Source: Promethearchaeota archaeon
Lineage (GTDB): Archaea; Asgardarchaeota; Lokiarchaeia; Sigyniarchaeales; SOKP01
Assembly (NCBI GenBank): GCA_018238625.1
Contig: JABCSY010000004.1
Span: 22,868 to 86,867 of the forward strand
Length of the DNA stretch: 64,000 nt
Direction: 5' to 3'
In this document: positions 16,396-25,678 of the stretch, piece after piece
Position numbering within the stretch: position 1 is the stretch's first letter
How the letters are laid out: each line of letters begins with the position of its first letter
Program-made: the position numbers and the translations under genes
The notes under the pieces: model-generated
The model's database searches: none
Seen by the model: only the letters and a program-made list of their open reading frames with translations
Told to the model about the DNA's origin: nothing

Positions 16396-17301
16396 TTAAC
16401 TAAATACATTAGTTCCTTTCTGCTCTAAGAGATTTCGAATCTTTACGAGATAGCTTCTTTTATAAAATTGAATTTTTGATTCTGAAAAAGGTAATAAACT
16501 CCAATAATAAGCCAGAATCTCTTCAGGATGTAATCTGTGCTGGTTGTTGTAGGGGTCAATTTCTTCGCACAACTCAAATAATTTAAGTGGAGGAGTTATG
16601 AATTTTGGTCGGTTGTTTTCAAATAAAGGCAAGCATTTATTATCTTTCATTTCAAACTCAAGAAATGTAAAACGGAAGTATTCAAAAAAATATCCACCTC
16701 TAAAAGGAGTTTCAGAATAGAGAAAAGGAACTGCTTTTATCTGGGCCCCGTTATTTTGAAATGTTACATAGCAGTTCTTTCCAATTGTATCCGGATTTGA
16801 CACATATAGGTGTTTATATTCGTTAGGGACATCTAATTCGGGACAAGCTGTAAATCCAAGTTTAAGATATAAGTCATTCCGGAATTTTGTGTTAGTAGTG
16901 CTAATTACGTGAAAAAGTTCGTGTGCGATTAGTTCTTTTAATTCGTCGTATGGCCATTGAACCATAGAAATTGGGACATAGATAGAAGTATTCCTCGTGT
17001 AAGCGGCATCGCATTCCTCTCGACCTGTGGTTTTTATAAGTTTAACGCTGTCCAATAGGTATTCTTTGTACGGCGCGTAGCAAATGTCCAATTCGCTGAA
17101 AATTCTATTAACGATAATTTCCTCAGAATCTGTCCATTCAACCGTTTGTCGGGAAAGAAACTCCACCAAGTCTTCTTTCGATACCTTTTCCGTGGTTCCT
17201 AAGCGAGACTGTAAGTCAAACTCGCTAAAATTAGAAATATAATCGTCTTTTTCGGCGATTACGGAAGATGCTGTTTGAGCATCAAGAAGTTCAGCCTTCA
17301 A
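16396..17301 (-). CDS. Zinc metallopeptidase-like protein (HELFH)
   Basis: A 301-residue protein with the gluzincin-type motif LIAHELFHVIS: His127, Glu128 and His131. A later acidic helix (HPEEILAYYW, about 260-270) is a good candidate for the third ligand. After the motif comes TNTKFRNDLYLKLGF, a pattern I associate with an uncharacterised HELFH family. No signal peptide or membrane segment is visible, so it is cytosolic. It lies just beyond the winged-helix relic and micro-ORF array. Peptide processing is an attractive but unproven role. It is divergent from the longin-like gene. Confidence 0.72.
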   Translation of the reverse strand: MKAELLDAQTASSVIAEKDDYISNFSEFDLQSRLGTTEKVSKEDLVEFLSRQTVEWTDSEEIIVNRIFSELDICYAPYKEYLLDSVKLIKTTGREECDAAYTRNTSIYVPISMVQWPYDELKELIAHELFHVISTTNTKFRNDLYLKLGFTACPELDVPNEYKHLYVSNPDTIGKNCYVTFQNNGAQIKAVPFLYSETPFRGGYFFEYFRFTFLEFEMKDNKCLPLFENNRPKFITPPLKLFELCEEIDPYNNQHRLHPEEILAYYWSLLPFSESKIQFYKRSYLVKIRNLLEQKGTNVFS

Positions 17302-17559
17302 TTAATTTTCACCCTAGTAAAATATGCTGATGGATTTAATGATGAAAATTATGAGATAGTATTTAAGAAAACAGAGGGTAAAAAATTAGTATTTTAAATA
17401 AAAAGGAATTGTTATTTGGTTTAATAAACCCTATTCTTTTTTAATTATCATAAAACTTAATTTTAAGAACAAGAATTTGCATTATTTATGGAACAAGAAG
17501 TTTTTTTGACACAAGAAACTATTCTGTAATTTAAATACTCGTTTAGGATCTAAGATTTT

Positions 17560-18936
17560 ATGGTTTATTTTAAGATTAATGGTTTAGGATATAACTGCGG
17601 ACTAACCAAGGATAATTGCCCACAGAAAGCGCAATCTTGTAGGGAATGTATTAAAAAGCGATTATTGGATTTAGGATTCGAATTTGAGTCAACCTTAGAG
17701 GTTATTAAAATTGATTCTGTCGATAAACAGCTTAAACTAGAAAGAAAGACCATTTGGAAGAAATTTTTAGATGTCTTGAATATCAAACATATTCTCTTAA
17801 TGGATAAGCGTTCAGGGCTAACTTTATTAAATTACGCAGTCTCAGGTGTCGATATTGATGCGGATTTACTGAGCGGCTTTATTCAAGCCAATATTACTTT
17901 TTCAGAATCTAGCGAAGTTTCGAACAAAAACATCGTACCTTCCTTCGAGTTTCAATTCTACGAATTTCAATATAAGAAGTTTAACATTCTACTTAAAGAC
18001 GGTGATATTATCAGAGTTTGTTTAATTCTAGATCATAAAGCATCCATTAAACTAAGAAATCAAGTATTTCAGTTCTTAGAGGATTTTGAACCTCAATTTA
18101 AAGATGAACTTATAGATTTTCGAGAAAGGGGCGTGTACATTGATTTTCAAGACATGATAGGTTACATCGTTGAGTTTTTTAACATTAACCTTATGTTTCC
18201 CATGACTTTAGCTCGCTCGATACCACCTTATGAATTAGATAAAGTAAAAAAAAATCGAGTTCAGAAAGCCATATACAACCTCGCAAAAGAAATGCTAGGC
18301 ATAAAGCCCTTTTTTTTCATAAATAACATGCTCATTAGACTAAAAAAAATTGCTGATATTGAGGACGAAGTTATTCTTTATGAACTCTATCAACTATTAG
18401 AGCGTAAAATTATATCTCCAACGCCGATAGAAACAATTGCAAATAACATTGAGTCAGTTCAGTCCACAGATCAGAATAAATTGATAAAATCGAGTTTAAT
18501 AGCTCCAATTATTAATAATAATACCGATCTGGGGGATTTAAAAGAACAATTAACAACTATGGACGTTTACTCAGCGAGTAGATTGATAAGAGAGATTATG
18601 AAAAAAGCTCGAGCCGCAGCAAAAGATTCTAAATTTCAGGTATCCTTAAATGAATACAATAGAGCGCTATTAATTGCTAAAGAGCTAGATTTTAAAGAAG
18701 AAATAGCGAAGATATCGCTTAAGATTTTTAACATCGAAAGTAAGTCCAAATACATTGAGCTTGATTTTAATATTGAAAAAGCAGAAAATGCTGAAAAAAA
18801 AGGCGATGTATTCAATAGCATCAACTATTATCAACATGCGTTAAAAATTCTCGATGAATTCAAGGTGTACAATGTCTTGGATCCCAGAATAAGAAAAATT
18901 AAAAAGAAGATCCAAAAACTCAGAGAAGAAATATAA
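17560..18936 (+). CDS. Cysteine-rich N-terminus, longin-like domain and TPR/MIT-like C-terminus
   Basis: A 458-residue protein. Residues 13-30 hold four cysteines (C13, C20, C27, C30) that could bind zinc. From about residue 70 the pattern KHILLMDKRSGLTLLNYAVS, then a helix and further strands, fits a longin/roadblock-like sensor domain of the kind that Asgard genomes encode in numbers next to small GTPases. The C-terminal 110 residues form two helical hairpins (YNRALLIAKEL and YQHALKILDEF) resembling TPR or MIT repeats. It may be an adaptor for a small GTPase or membrane-trafficking-like complex. No GTPase gene lies nearby in this window. Function inferred from fold resemblance only. Confidence 0.6.
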   Translation: MVYFKINGLGYNCGLTKDNCPQKAQSCRECIKKRLLDLGFEFESTLEVIKIDSVDKQLKLERKTIWKKFLDVLNIKHILLMDKRSGLTLLNYAVSGVDIDADLLSGFIQANITFSESSEVSNKNIVPSFEFQFYEFQYKKFNILLKDGDIIRVCLILDHKASIKLRNQVFQFLEDFEPQFKDELIDFRERGVYIDFQDMIGYIVEFFNINLMFPMTLARSIPPYELDKVKKNRVQKAIYNLAKEMLGIKPFFFINNMLIRLKKIADIEDEVILYELYQLLERKIISPTPIETIANNIESVQSTDQNKLIKSSLIAPIINNNTDLGDLKEQLTTMDVYSASRLIREIMKKARAAAKDSKFQVSLNEYNRALLIAKELDFKEEIAKISLKIFNIESKSKYIELDFNIEKAENAEKKGDVFNSINYYQHALKILDEFKVYNVLDPRIRKIKKKIQKLREEI

Positions 18937-19230
18937 AATCGGTTTTCTGAAAGAATAGTTTCTACTAAAATATTAGTATTCAGATTTTAATTTGTAACTT
19001 TAATTTCATAAGATTGTTTAAATCTCTCCTAATTCATACGATTTTTGATATCATTTTTTTAATATTTAATATTATATTTATATGGTATGTAGGGGTAATG
19101 TTATTTAGCAAACAAAATACGGTTTCTAAGCATTGCGTAAAAAAAAATTAAGTATAATGAGATAATAGAGAGTATTACTAATTGTCTTTCAAAAATATAA
19201 ATCTACAGCTTAGCTTAAGGTGGGAAAAAA

Positions 19231-20256
19231 ATAGTAAATAATAGATTAATAAAAAAAATAACTACAAGAGTACTAACAGATAGTTCTGAAATTTTAACTT
19301 ATTTGCAATTTGGAACTAATATTCCAATTCTCCCTGATCTTTCAAAATACATTTTACATGATCTGGAGTACTTTAAAGCAAAATCCATTTTGCTATTAGA
19401 AGGTGGAAATCCTGTTGGACAAGTATTAGTATATGACGATGGGCGAGATGCTTTATTTTTTGGATATTTTGGCATATTGAATCATAATAGTGCAAAAATA
19501 AATTTTTTAATTGATGAGCTTATTAAATATGCGAAAGAAAAAGAATATAAATTAATAAGAGGACCAATAAATATACCGGTAATTATATATGGATGGGGAT
19601 TTATGAAAGAAGGTAGTTTCGAAAGTTTATTTATTACTAAACCTGTAAATCCTCCAATATATCCAAAAACATTCTTAAAAAAGAAATTTTATGTAAAATC
19701 TGAACAGGTGACTTGGTTAGGTCCTCGTTTACCTCGATTTGATCCATGGAAACTCAAGAGATATGATTATAGTGATTACGAATATTTTTACCCTAATGAT
19801 ATTGCTGATTTTAAAAAGTATAAATCCGATTTTTTAAGAATACATGCAGAAAACTTGCCCCTCTCCGCTCAAATTACTCCGAGGATAAATGGGGTTTATG
19901 ATAGTTATGTAGACTTTGTTTTTAGATATGGATTTAACTTTATGATTTTTTTTGTAAAATTTAAACCTACAGAAAAAATTGTTGCTTGTGGAGCTTATTT
20001 ACCAAATCCGTTTAGAAAGGATTTAAAAGGAAACTATGATTCTTGTGTAATCTATACTTGGGCAGTTGAATCTAAACATAGGCGTAAGGGATTAGGAATG
20101 CTAATGTATGGGGCTACATCTCAATTACTATGGAAACAAAAAATTAAATATGGTATAGGCCCTATGCCTAAAAGTAATATTGCCAATATGGGTTTTGCGG
20201 TGAAACTTGGTGGTGTTATTAGTAGAACTCATCTTATTTTTGAATACAAGGTATAA
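19231..20256 (+). CDS. GNAT-type acetyltransferase-like protein, probable ATA start
   Basis: About 341 residues. The C-terminal third has the acetyl-CoA loop HRRKGLGMLMYG and a following helix and strand typical of GNAT proteins. The N-terminal part (LIRGPINIP, GSFESLFITKPVNPPIYP) matches a two-lobed GNAT-like group where the first lobe is degenerate. The frame opens after a stop at 19216 with a Shine-Dalgarno-like AAGGTGGG and then ATA at 19231; the first TTG (19303) has no site and would remove 24 residues that read as protein (NNRLIKKITTRVLTD). The gene is even more AT-rich than its neighbours and uses many ATA codons, perhaps a sign of transfer. Substrate unknown. Confidence 0.72.
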   Translation: MVNNRLIKKITTRVLTDSSEILTYLQFGTNIPILPDLSKYILHDLEYFKAKSILLLEGGNPVGQVLVYDDGRDALFFGYFGILNHNSAKINFLIDELIKYAKEKEYKLIRGPINIPVIIYGWGFMKEGSFESLFITKPVNPPIYPKTFLKKKFYVKSEQVTWLGPRLPRFDPWKLKRYDYSDYEYFYPNDIADFKKYKSDFLRIHAENLPLSAQITPRINGVYDSYVDFVFRYGFNFMIFFVKFKPTEKIVACGAYLPNPFRKDLKGNYDSCVIYTWAVESKHRRKGLGMLMYGATSQLLWKQKIKYGIGPMPKSNIANMGFAVKLGGVISRTHLIFEYKV

Positions 20257-20381
20257 TAAAAATAATAGGTTATGTTTATAATGTAGATAGGAGATGTTAA
20301 ATAATGACAAGATCGGCAGGAATAGACTCAAAAGTTTAAAGAAAATGAAAGAAATTAAATATTATATTGATATGAATTAAA

Positions 20382-20711
20382 TCATAAAGGATAATTAGAG
20401 CGAAATGAAGTTCCTTTTTTTCCTTTAATCAAATCTTTAACATCTTGTTCGATTAATCTAAAATTATTATCTCCTTCAACTTTAATTTCATATATTGGTT
20501 TAAAATTCTTTTTGTTTTCGAATAGATGGATTATATAAGAACAAGGTACATCAATAATTGATATTATTATCCACTTCCTATTTTCTTCTTCATTAACATC
20601 TTTATAATTAAATATTACATTTTGTAAAGTGATTTCACATATATTTTCGAATTTTTTAATTTTTATTTGATAATTAATACCCAGTTTTTCTAATGCTGCT
20701 AAAAGATTCAA
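20382..20711 (-). CDS. Hypothetical protein of about 109 aa, start uncertain
   Basis: I do not recognise this protein. It alternates charged and beta-strand-like segments (INYQIKIKKFENICEITLQ, KWIIISIIDVPCSYIIHLF), giving a small mixed alpha/beta domain, and ends in a basic tail. TTG at 20711 is the only standard start, but the open frame continues to 20753 with plausible protein sequence (AIDGLSDNT) and no ATG or GTG, so it may begin at a non-standard codon or be 5'-truncated. It is AT-rich like the adjacent GNAT gene. Confidence 0.45.
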   Translation of the reverse strand: MNLLAALEKLGINYQIKIKKFENICEITLQNVIFNYKDVNEEENRKWIIISIIDVPCSYIIHLFENKKNFKPIYEIKVEGDNNFRLIEQDVKDLIKGKKGTSFRSNYPL

Positions 20712-20897
20712 AGTATTATCGGATAAACCATCTATCGCTTTAATATAATCATCTTAAAAGTAATAATTTTAAAAAAAATTTATACAAACCTATAATGAAA
20801 GAATTTCTATATAAATTCAATTTTTCAAGTATTCAAATAAAAAGGAATTGCGATTTGATTTGAGAGTTATTTTAAATTGAAAAAAAGCTATTTATTT

Positions 20898-21614
20898 TTA
20901 TAACTCACGCCCGATTCCATAATAAATAAAAATTGCTGAGGAGATCATTAGAAAAAAAGTAACTACAACCCACACCGACCTAAAAAGAGGGTCTTGCCAC
21001 GTGATATAAAGAACTGCCCCATAAAGTATTAAATACATCCCGAAAACACCAATAATAAAAGTTATGAGTTTCTTCTTAAGTATTTTATCTTGAAATGTTT
21101 TTATTAAGCGTCTTGAATATATCACTGTTGGTATAACAATACATCCTGTAAAAATAATATAAATACACATAAAAAAAGTCCAACTATAAATCGGTCGCCA
21201 CTGTTCGGTAAATGTAATTCCATTGGGAATAAAAAAAAATAACCCATTAACAAAACCGTAAATTATTGTAATAATCAATTGTTTTTTTATTGTGAATACA
21301 AATTCAAGCTTAAGTATGCTGACTATAAATGTAAGGATAAAAATAGGTGAAAACAGCATTGGATAAAATGTGAAGATGTAAAGTATTTGTAACAACAATA
21401 CATTGTCAGGTATAAATGCTGCTGTTACAATAAAAATAGCATTAAATATTAATCCGAAAGCTGTAAAAAAATAAACCATGCTTAAAGTAAGAATGGGACG
21501 CGGTCGATTACGTATTAGTAATTTTATCGCAAGAAATAAAAATATACATGCTACAATCAACTGTGGTATAAAAATGATTAATAATCTTGACGGATCTGTT
21601 GATTGTAATATCAT
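20898..21614 (-). CDS. Seven-transmembrane protein of unknown function
   Basis: A 238-residue integral membrane protein with seven clear hydrophobic segments separated by short basic loops (RNRPRP, YSRRLIK, QDKILKKK). The N-terminus is short and outside by the positive-inside rule. The layout recalls stand-alone versions of the 7-TM sensor regions of archaeal and bacterial histidine kinases, but no kinase or other cytosolic domain is attached. It is 120 bases downstream of the E1-like gene on the same strand. The function cannot be named. Confidence 0.7.
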   Translation of the reverse strand: MILQSTDPSRLLIIFIPQLIVACIFLFLAIKLLIRNRPRPILTLSMVYFFTAFGLIFNAIFIVTAAFIPDNVLLLQILYIFTFYPMLFSPIFILTFIVSILKLEFVFTIKKQLIITIIYGFVNGLFFFIPNGITFTEQWRPIYSWTFFMCIYIIFTGCIVIPTVIYSRRLIKTFQDKILKKKLITFIIGVFGMYLILYGAVLYITWQDPLFRSVWVVVTFFLMISSAIFIYYGIGREL

Positions 21615-21734
21615 GTTATAACACTACCTTTTATTAACCACTTAGTTAATTTAATATAGTATTTCTATTATTAATTGTTCATTCTTTTATTTAAGTGTAT
21701 AAATATGTGAATATAAATTAATGTTTATTCACAT

Positions 21735-22586
21735 TTAGAATTTGAAATTTATTGATTTTGACTGAAAATAATCGTATCCAATTATCTGAGGGGCAAGAAT
21801 CATCCTTTTTATTTTAAGAACTCCCGAAAAAATCACCTCAAAAGTAAGATACGAAGCAGCTATTCTTACTAAAGGAGCCATTGCTATAAAAGGAAGATTT
21901 CCTGAAAATATCCCGTCCATGGCACCCTTTTCACGATCATAACGCGAGATTATTTCGGGAAACTGTGTCAATTTATCTAAAACCTGCTTTTTAATGTCTA
22001 TTAAAACCGATTTTGATTGATAAATTTGGGGAATTGTCATTTTATTTGTTTTAAAACCATAGCAAGTTTCGTAATCCTCGCTTTCAGAAGTAAACCACCA
22101 CGCCCAAAGGTAAGGCACCGCCCATGCTTCTAGCATTAAAATCTTTAGTTCTCTACATTTACGCGAAATCAGTATAGAAACAATAGGATCGTCTAAAGTT
22201 AAAGCCACAACGGAAGAACCCTCTATAATTTTTAATACATTTCGCTCGTTAACTTCGTAATACTTACATACATTAATTTCGGGGTTAATATTCTTTAGTA
22301 ATTTTTCAACTACATCGACTTTGTATTCTCCTATATCTGCTCTTACGCATACTTGTCTGTTTAGATTAGATTCTTCAAACTTGTCGTTATCGCATATAAC
22401 AAGATTTTCGCATCCAGAGCGAGCAAGTTGTTCCGTTAGTGGCCCACCAAGACCTCCTTGACCAAGAATTGTAATCCGAGCTTTACGAAGTTGTTCTTGT
22501 TCAATAAATGTTACGAGCCCGATATTTCTATTAATTTGATTCCAATACGACTGAGACCAATTTTTAGGTCGTTTATCTTCAAACAT
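21735..22586 (-). CDS. E1/ThiF/MoeB-like adenylyltransferase, no zinc cysteines
   Basis: A 283-residue protein with the adenylating fold of E1 enzymes. It has the glycine-rich loop LGQGGLGGP (about 41-49), Asp66 (CDND), the SNLNRQ arginine finger-like segment (73-78) and Lys89. These enzymes activate a C-terminal carboxylate of a small protein or peptide with ATP. The paired CxxC zinc sites of MoeB/ThiF are absent, and no cysteine sits in the usual catalytic position, so it probably stops at adenylation or amide formation, as MccB does. No ubiquitin-like protein is encoded nearby. The substrate is open; the micropeptides 6 kb away are one untested candidate. Confidence 0.78.
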   Translation of the reverse strand: MFEDKRPKNWSQSYWNQINRNIGLVTFIEQEQLRKARITILGQGGLGGPLTEQLARSGCENLVICDNDKFEESNLNRQVCVRADIGEYKVDVVEKLLKNINPEINVCKYYEVNERNVLKIIEGSSVVALTLDDPIVSILISRKCRELKILMLEAWAVPYLWAWWFTSESEDYETCYGFKTNKMTIPQIYQSKSVLIDIKKQVLDKLTQFPEIISRYDREKGAMDGIFSGNLPFIAMAPLVRIAASYLTFEVIFSGVLKIKRMILAPQIIGYDYFQSKSINFKF

Positions 22587-22742
22587 AATAATCCGATTTT
22601 AATGATTAAATAACATATTTCAAAATTTTATACACTCTTTTCGTTTGCAGTTTTGGCTTAACTATTTCCCTTATCCTATAATCTTTGAATTATTTTTCAT
22701 CGGAGAAATGTTATAACATAATTACCATTTAATAAAAAGAAT

Positions 22743-23990
22743 TTACTTTTCTCTTATTTCTTTAAAATATTTTATAATTTTAAGAAACTCTTCCGTTTCT
22801 GGAATTAGTTTGATATCTTTATTTAATTCTTTTTCGTGATATACAAACAGTACTTGGTCTTCAAACAAATTTTTAGCTTTATTGTACTTGAAAGCGGGAA
22901 TGTAGCCTGTTGGTTTAAATCCGGCATTAAAGAAAATCGTTTGATGTGCGGGATCATAAGCGGAAATATATGCTTCAAAATAGCGTAGTCTCAATTCCTG
23001 AGTTATTGATTTTATCTCTTTTAAAAACACATATAACTCCTCTAAATTTGAAACTTTATAAACCACTTTTTCTGCGATACAGATATTATCGTAGTGTAAA
23101 AATTCAAAGAAAGAATTAGTTCCTTTTATCGAAATAGTAATTTGCTCGTTACCAAACTTGTCCCTTTCAGCTCTTCTCTTTAAAAGCGAGCTTATGTTTA
23201 CAATTTTATCCTTATCTAATTCTGAATCTAATGTATCGTAATTTTTTATTGCAGGCAGTCCTAAACTATAGTTTTGAAAAGCGTAAAAATAACAGAAAAT
23301 CGCCTGAGATATTATTTTAGGTTTTTCAGAGCTTCTGTAATTAAATAATGCTTTCCGATTGTAAATAATAAATAAGATTTCTGATTCGGAATGGTTAAAA
23401 AATATGTCCTTATTAGGGAAAAACGCTGTTGGGTTAAATCCTGTTAACTTTGCTATATGTTGGATACTAGAAAAACTTGAGCGAATTTCAGCAAACCAAA
23501 TTAATATTTGATCTTTAAATTTATACATAGGAGCAACCACACAGGCGATACTAGCAGTGGATATGTCTGCTTTATGTTGATAGTTCTTTCTAAAGGCGAA
23601 GCCAAAAAAATTTCCAATTTTTTTTTCAAAATCGAGGTGAAGGCCAATACATCCTATTACTTTGTTGGGTTTAAATCTAAAAATTATCCAATAATAATTG
23701 GGACTTCTTATCATGCTCCGAACTTCAGAGATATCCTCCATTCTTTTATAAGGATAAGTATTTTCATAAACTTCCTTGAAGATATTTGTGATTTCCTCTG
23801 CGTCCTCTTCTGTGGCAAACTTTAATGAGGGAATTCTCTTTCCGTTCCTTATGGGGTTTTCAAAATCATACCCTTTTTCTAAATCCATTTTCCTTGAGTA
23901 AGGATAATTTTTGAGCATATCCTCAATAGTAATGATATCCTCTTTAGATTTAGAAACACTTTTAGAAAACATTATTAAACGGCTATCCAT
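22743..23990 (-). CDS. GNAT-fold protein, probably two lobes
   Basis: A 415-residue protein. Residues about 58-180 have a GNAT-like start (LKFATEEDAEEITNIFKEVYENTYPY), a V/GCIGLHLDFE strand and a helix carrying SIACVVAPMYKFKDQ. The end (FFNAGFKPTGYIPAFKYN) matches the C-terminal lobe seen in some acyltransferases. The classical Q/RxxGxG/A acetyl-CoA loop is not obvious, so activity is uncertain. It lies 156 bases upstream of the E1-like gene on the same strand and is divergent from the MFS exporter. The pairing might indicate a modification-and-export group, which is inference. Confidence 0.6.
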   Translation of the reverse strand: MDSRLIMFSKSVSKSKEDIITIEDMLKNYPYSRKMDLEKGYDFENPIRNGKRIPSLKFATEEDAEEITNIFKEVYENTYPYKRMEDISEVRSMIRSPNYYWIIFRFKPNKVIGCIGLHLDFEKKIGNFFGFAFRKNYQHKADISTASIACVVAPMYKFKDQILIWFAEIRSSFSSIQHIAKLTGFNPTAFFPNKDIFFNHSESEILFIIYNRKALFNYRSSEKPKIISQAIFCYFYAFQNYSLGLPAIKNYDTLDSELDKDKIVNISSLLKRRAERDKFGNEQITISIKGTNSFFEFLHYDNICIAEKVVYKVSNLEELYVFLKEIKSITQELRLRYFEAYISAYDPAHQTIFFNAGFKPTGYIPAFKYNKAKNLFEDQVLFVYHEKELNKDIKLIPETEEFLKIIKYFKEIREK

Positions 23991-24308
23991 AAGCTACTTA
24001 ACATTATTATTATTTTATTATTAAATTTATGGAATATATAGGGGATAACTTATAATGACAACTTATAAAGGAAAAATTTTCGTCAACAAAAAAAGATTAT
24101 TTTGTTTAAATCTAATCAGTTATTAGATGTATAACTTGTTTTTAAATTCCAACAAGATCGTTGAAAAAATTATTTGCCAATTTTTCCAATAGTTCGAAGT
24201 TTGAGTAAAGTTCACGATTCGAAACTATTTATAGCATCATACTTATCAGATACTAAAAGAAATTGAATTAAGTATTTAGAATCAATTTTTTAGGAGTTTT
24301 GAAAAAGT
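23991..24308. other. Divergent intergenic region with candidate promoter
   Basis: This 318-base spacer lies between the GNAT-fold gene (minus) and the MFS gene (plus). The plus side contains a TATA-like box, an inverted TTCGAA pair and a Shine-Dalgarno AGGAG at 24292-24296, listed separately. The remainder is A/T-rich and holds no ORF or RNA that I can support. Confidence 0.5.
24191..24233 (+). promoter_or_regulatory. Candidate operator and TATA box of the MFS gene
   Basis: AGTTCGAA (24191-24198) and TTCGAAACT (24218-24226) form an imperfect inverted repeat around two TTCGAA hexamers 25 bases apart. A TATA-like TATTTATA (24226-24233) directly adjoins the second half. The nonamer TTCGAAGTT here also occurs inside the palindrome at 15497-15512, though a chance match is possible. 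Confidence 0.4.
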
Positions 24309-25604
24309 ATGGAAGAATTAACTACGAAAAAAACGTTTAGGCATTACCTTTATTTTATGTTTGGGCAACAGTTTTCGCTGTTAGGCTCAGGAATTGTTGG
24401 TTTTGTAATCGCGTGGTGGATTACGATTGAAACACAGAGTGCTGTGTTTCTTTCAATTGCGGTATTTGTAATATTTGTACCGCAAGTTATTGTTACGCCA
24501 TTTGCAGGCGTCTTAGCTGATAGGGTGAACCGTAAAACGATTATCTTTATGGTAGATTCTCTTCAAGCGGTTTTAACTTTTGTATTGTTCCTATTTTTCT
24601 TTATAGGATTAATTAATATTTGGGTGATATTTGTAATACATACTTTGCGCAGCGTTCTTTTTGCGTTTCACGTACCAGCATTTCAAGCGATTATTCCATC
24701 TATGGTCCCAAAAGAAAGATTAACTCAAATTAATGGCTTCAATTTTCTTATTTCGGGAGTGGTTTTTATAATAGGACCCTTATTGTCGGCTATACTTTTA
24801 GAATTGTTTCCAATAACATTTATTTTTTTAATTGATGTTCTGACTTTTGTAATGGCTCTAATTCCGTTGCTATTGATAACAATTCCCCACGAAAATAAAT
24901 CCTTAAAGGAATCAGAATCAGAAAAGAAATCGTTCACGAGAGAATTCAAGGAAGGTTTCCTTGTCGTAAAAGCAGTGCCAGGTCTCTTAAGCATGATAGT
25001 ATTTGCTATGATTTTTAACTTCATAAATAGACCTTTTAACGTGTTATGGCCTTACTTTATTAACATAACACATGGTGGAACAGCGCTACATTTGGCTTTA
25101 CTTTTTGGTTCTATGCAGATAGGAAGATTGCTTGGCTCTTTAATTACATCGATCAAAAAAGAGTGGAAACATAAGATCAAAATCAATATAATTGGAGCAT
25201 CGATATTTTTTGCCTCGTATTTACTAATAGGTCTTGCACCCTATCAATCGTTTAATTTAATGATGATTGGTGGATTTTTCGGTGCGATAATCTTTCCAAT
25301 AACAGTAGCTACTTATTTAACGATATTACAAACAGTAGTTCCTTCGGACAAAATAGGAAGAGTTATGTCAATAGATCATACGATTTCTATGGCAATAGCC
25401 CCTATTGGTGCTCTAATGGCGGGACCTATGGCGGATTTAATAGGTATTAATACTTTATTAGTTATTTGCGCTTTCGTGGGTATTATCTATCCCTTTCTCT
25501 TATGGATTTTCACAAAGATTAGATATCTCGAACATCCTCGAGAAAAGGAGGAAATAGTTGTACCTAAACAAGAAATAATAGAATTGAAAACTCAAAAAGC
25601 TTAA
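24309..25604 (+). CDS. MFS exporter (EntS/MFS_3-like)
   Basis: A 431-residue protein with about 12 membrane segments. The conserved loop 2-3 reads FAGVLADRVNRKTIIF. The N-terminus (FRHYLYFMFGQQFSLLGSGI) and PFAGVLADR pattern match the EntS-type group of MFS efflux pumps for siderophores, macrolides and peptides. AGGAG lies 12 bases before ATG and a TATA-like box about 75 bases upstream. A T-rich terminator follows the stop. It faces away from the two GNAT/E1 genes but shares their intergenic region, so coordinated use is possible. Substrate unknown. Confidence 0.87.
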   Translation: MEELTTKKTFRHYLYFMFGQQFSLLGSGIVGFVIAWWITIETQSAVFLSIAVFVIFVPQVIVTPFAGVLADRVNRKTIIFMVDSLQAVLTFVLFLFFFIGLINIWVIFVIHTLRSVLFAFHVPAFQAIIPSMVPKERLTQINGFNFLISGVVFIIGPLLSAILLELFPITFIFLIDVLTFVMALIPLLLITIPHENKSLKESESEKKSFTREFKEGFLVVKAVPGLLSMIVFAMIFNFINRPFNVLWPYFINITHGGTALHLALLFGSMQIGRLLGSLITSIKKEWKHKIKINIIGASIFFASYLLIGLAPYQSFNLMMIGGFFGAIIFPITVATYLTILQTVVPSDKIGRVMSIDHTISMAIAPIGALMAGPMADLIGINTLLVICAFVGIIYPFLLWIFTKIRYLEHPREKEEIVVPKQEIIELKTQKA

Positions 25605-25605
25605 T

Positions 25606-25627
25606 TTTTTTTTTCTCTTTTTTTTGT
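25606..25627 (+). terminator. Oligo-T terminator after MFS exporter
   Basis: The stop codon is followed at once by runs of nine and more T bases broken only by CTC, a strong archaeal intrinsic termination signal. Confidence 0.55.
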
Positions 25628-25678
25628 CTAGATAATCGGTTAAATAATTTTTTATAAGACAATAGTAATAATTATACT

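Noticed and set aside
20304..20339. An 11-codon ORF (MTRSAGIDSKV) after GGAG
   Set aside because: Too short, single copy, spacing and flanks unlike the micro-ORF array, and it lies in the trailer of the GNAT gene.
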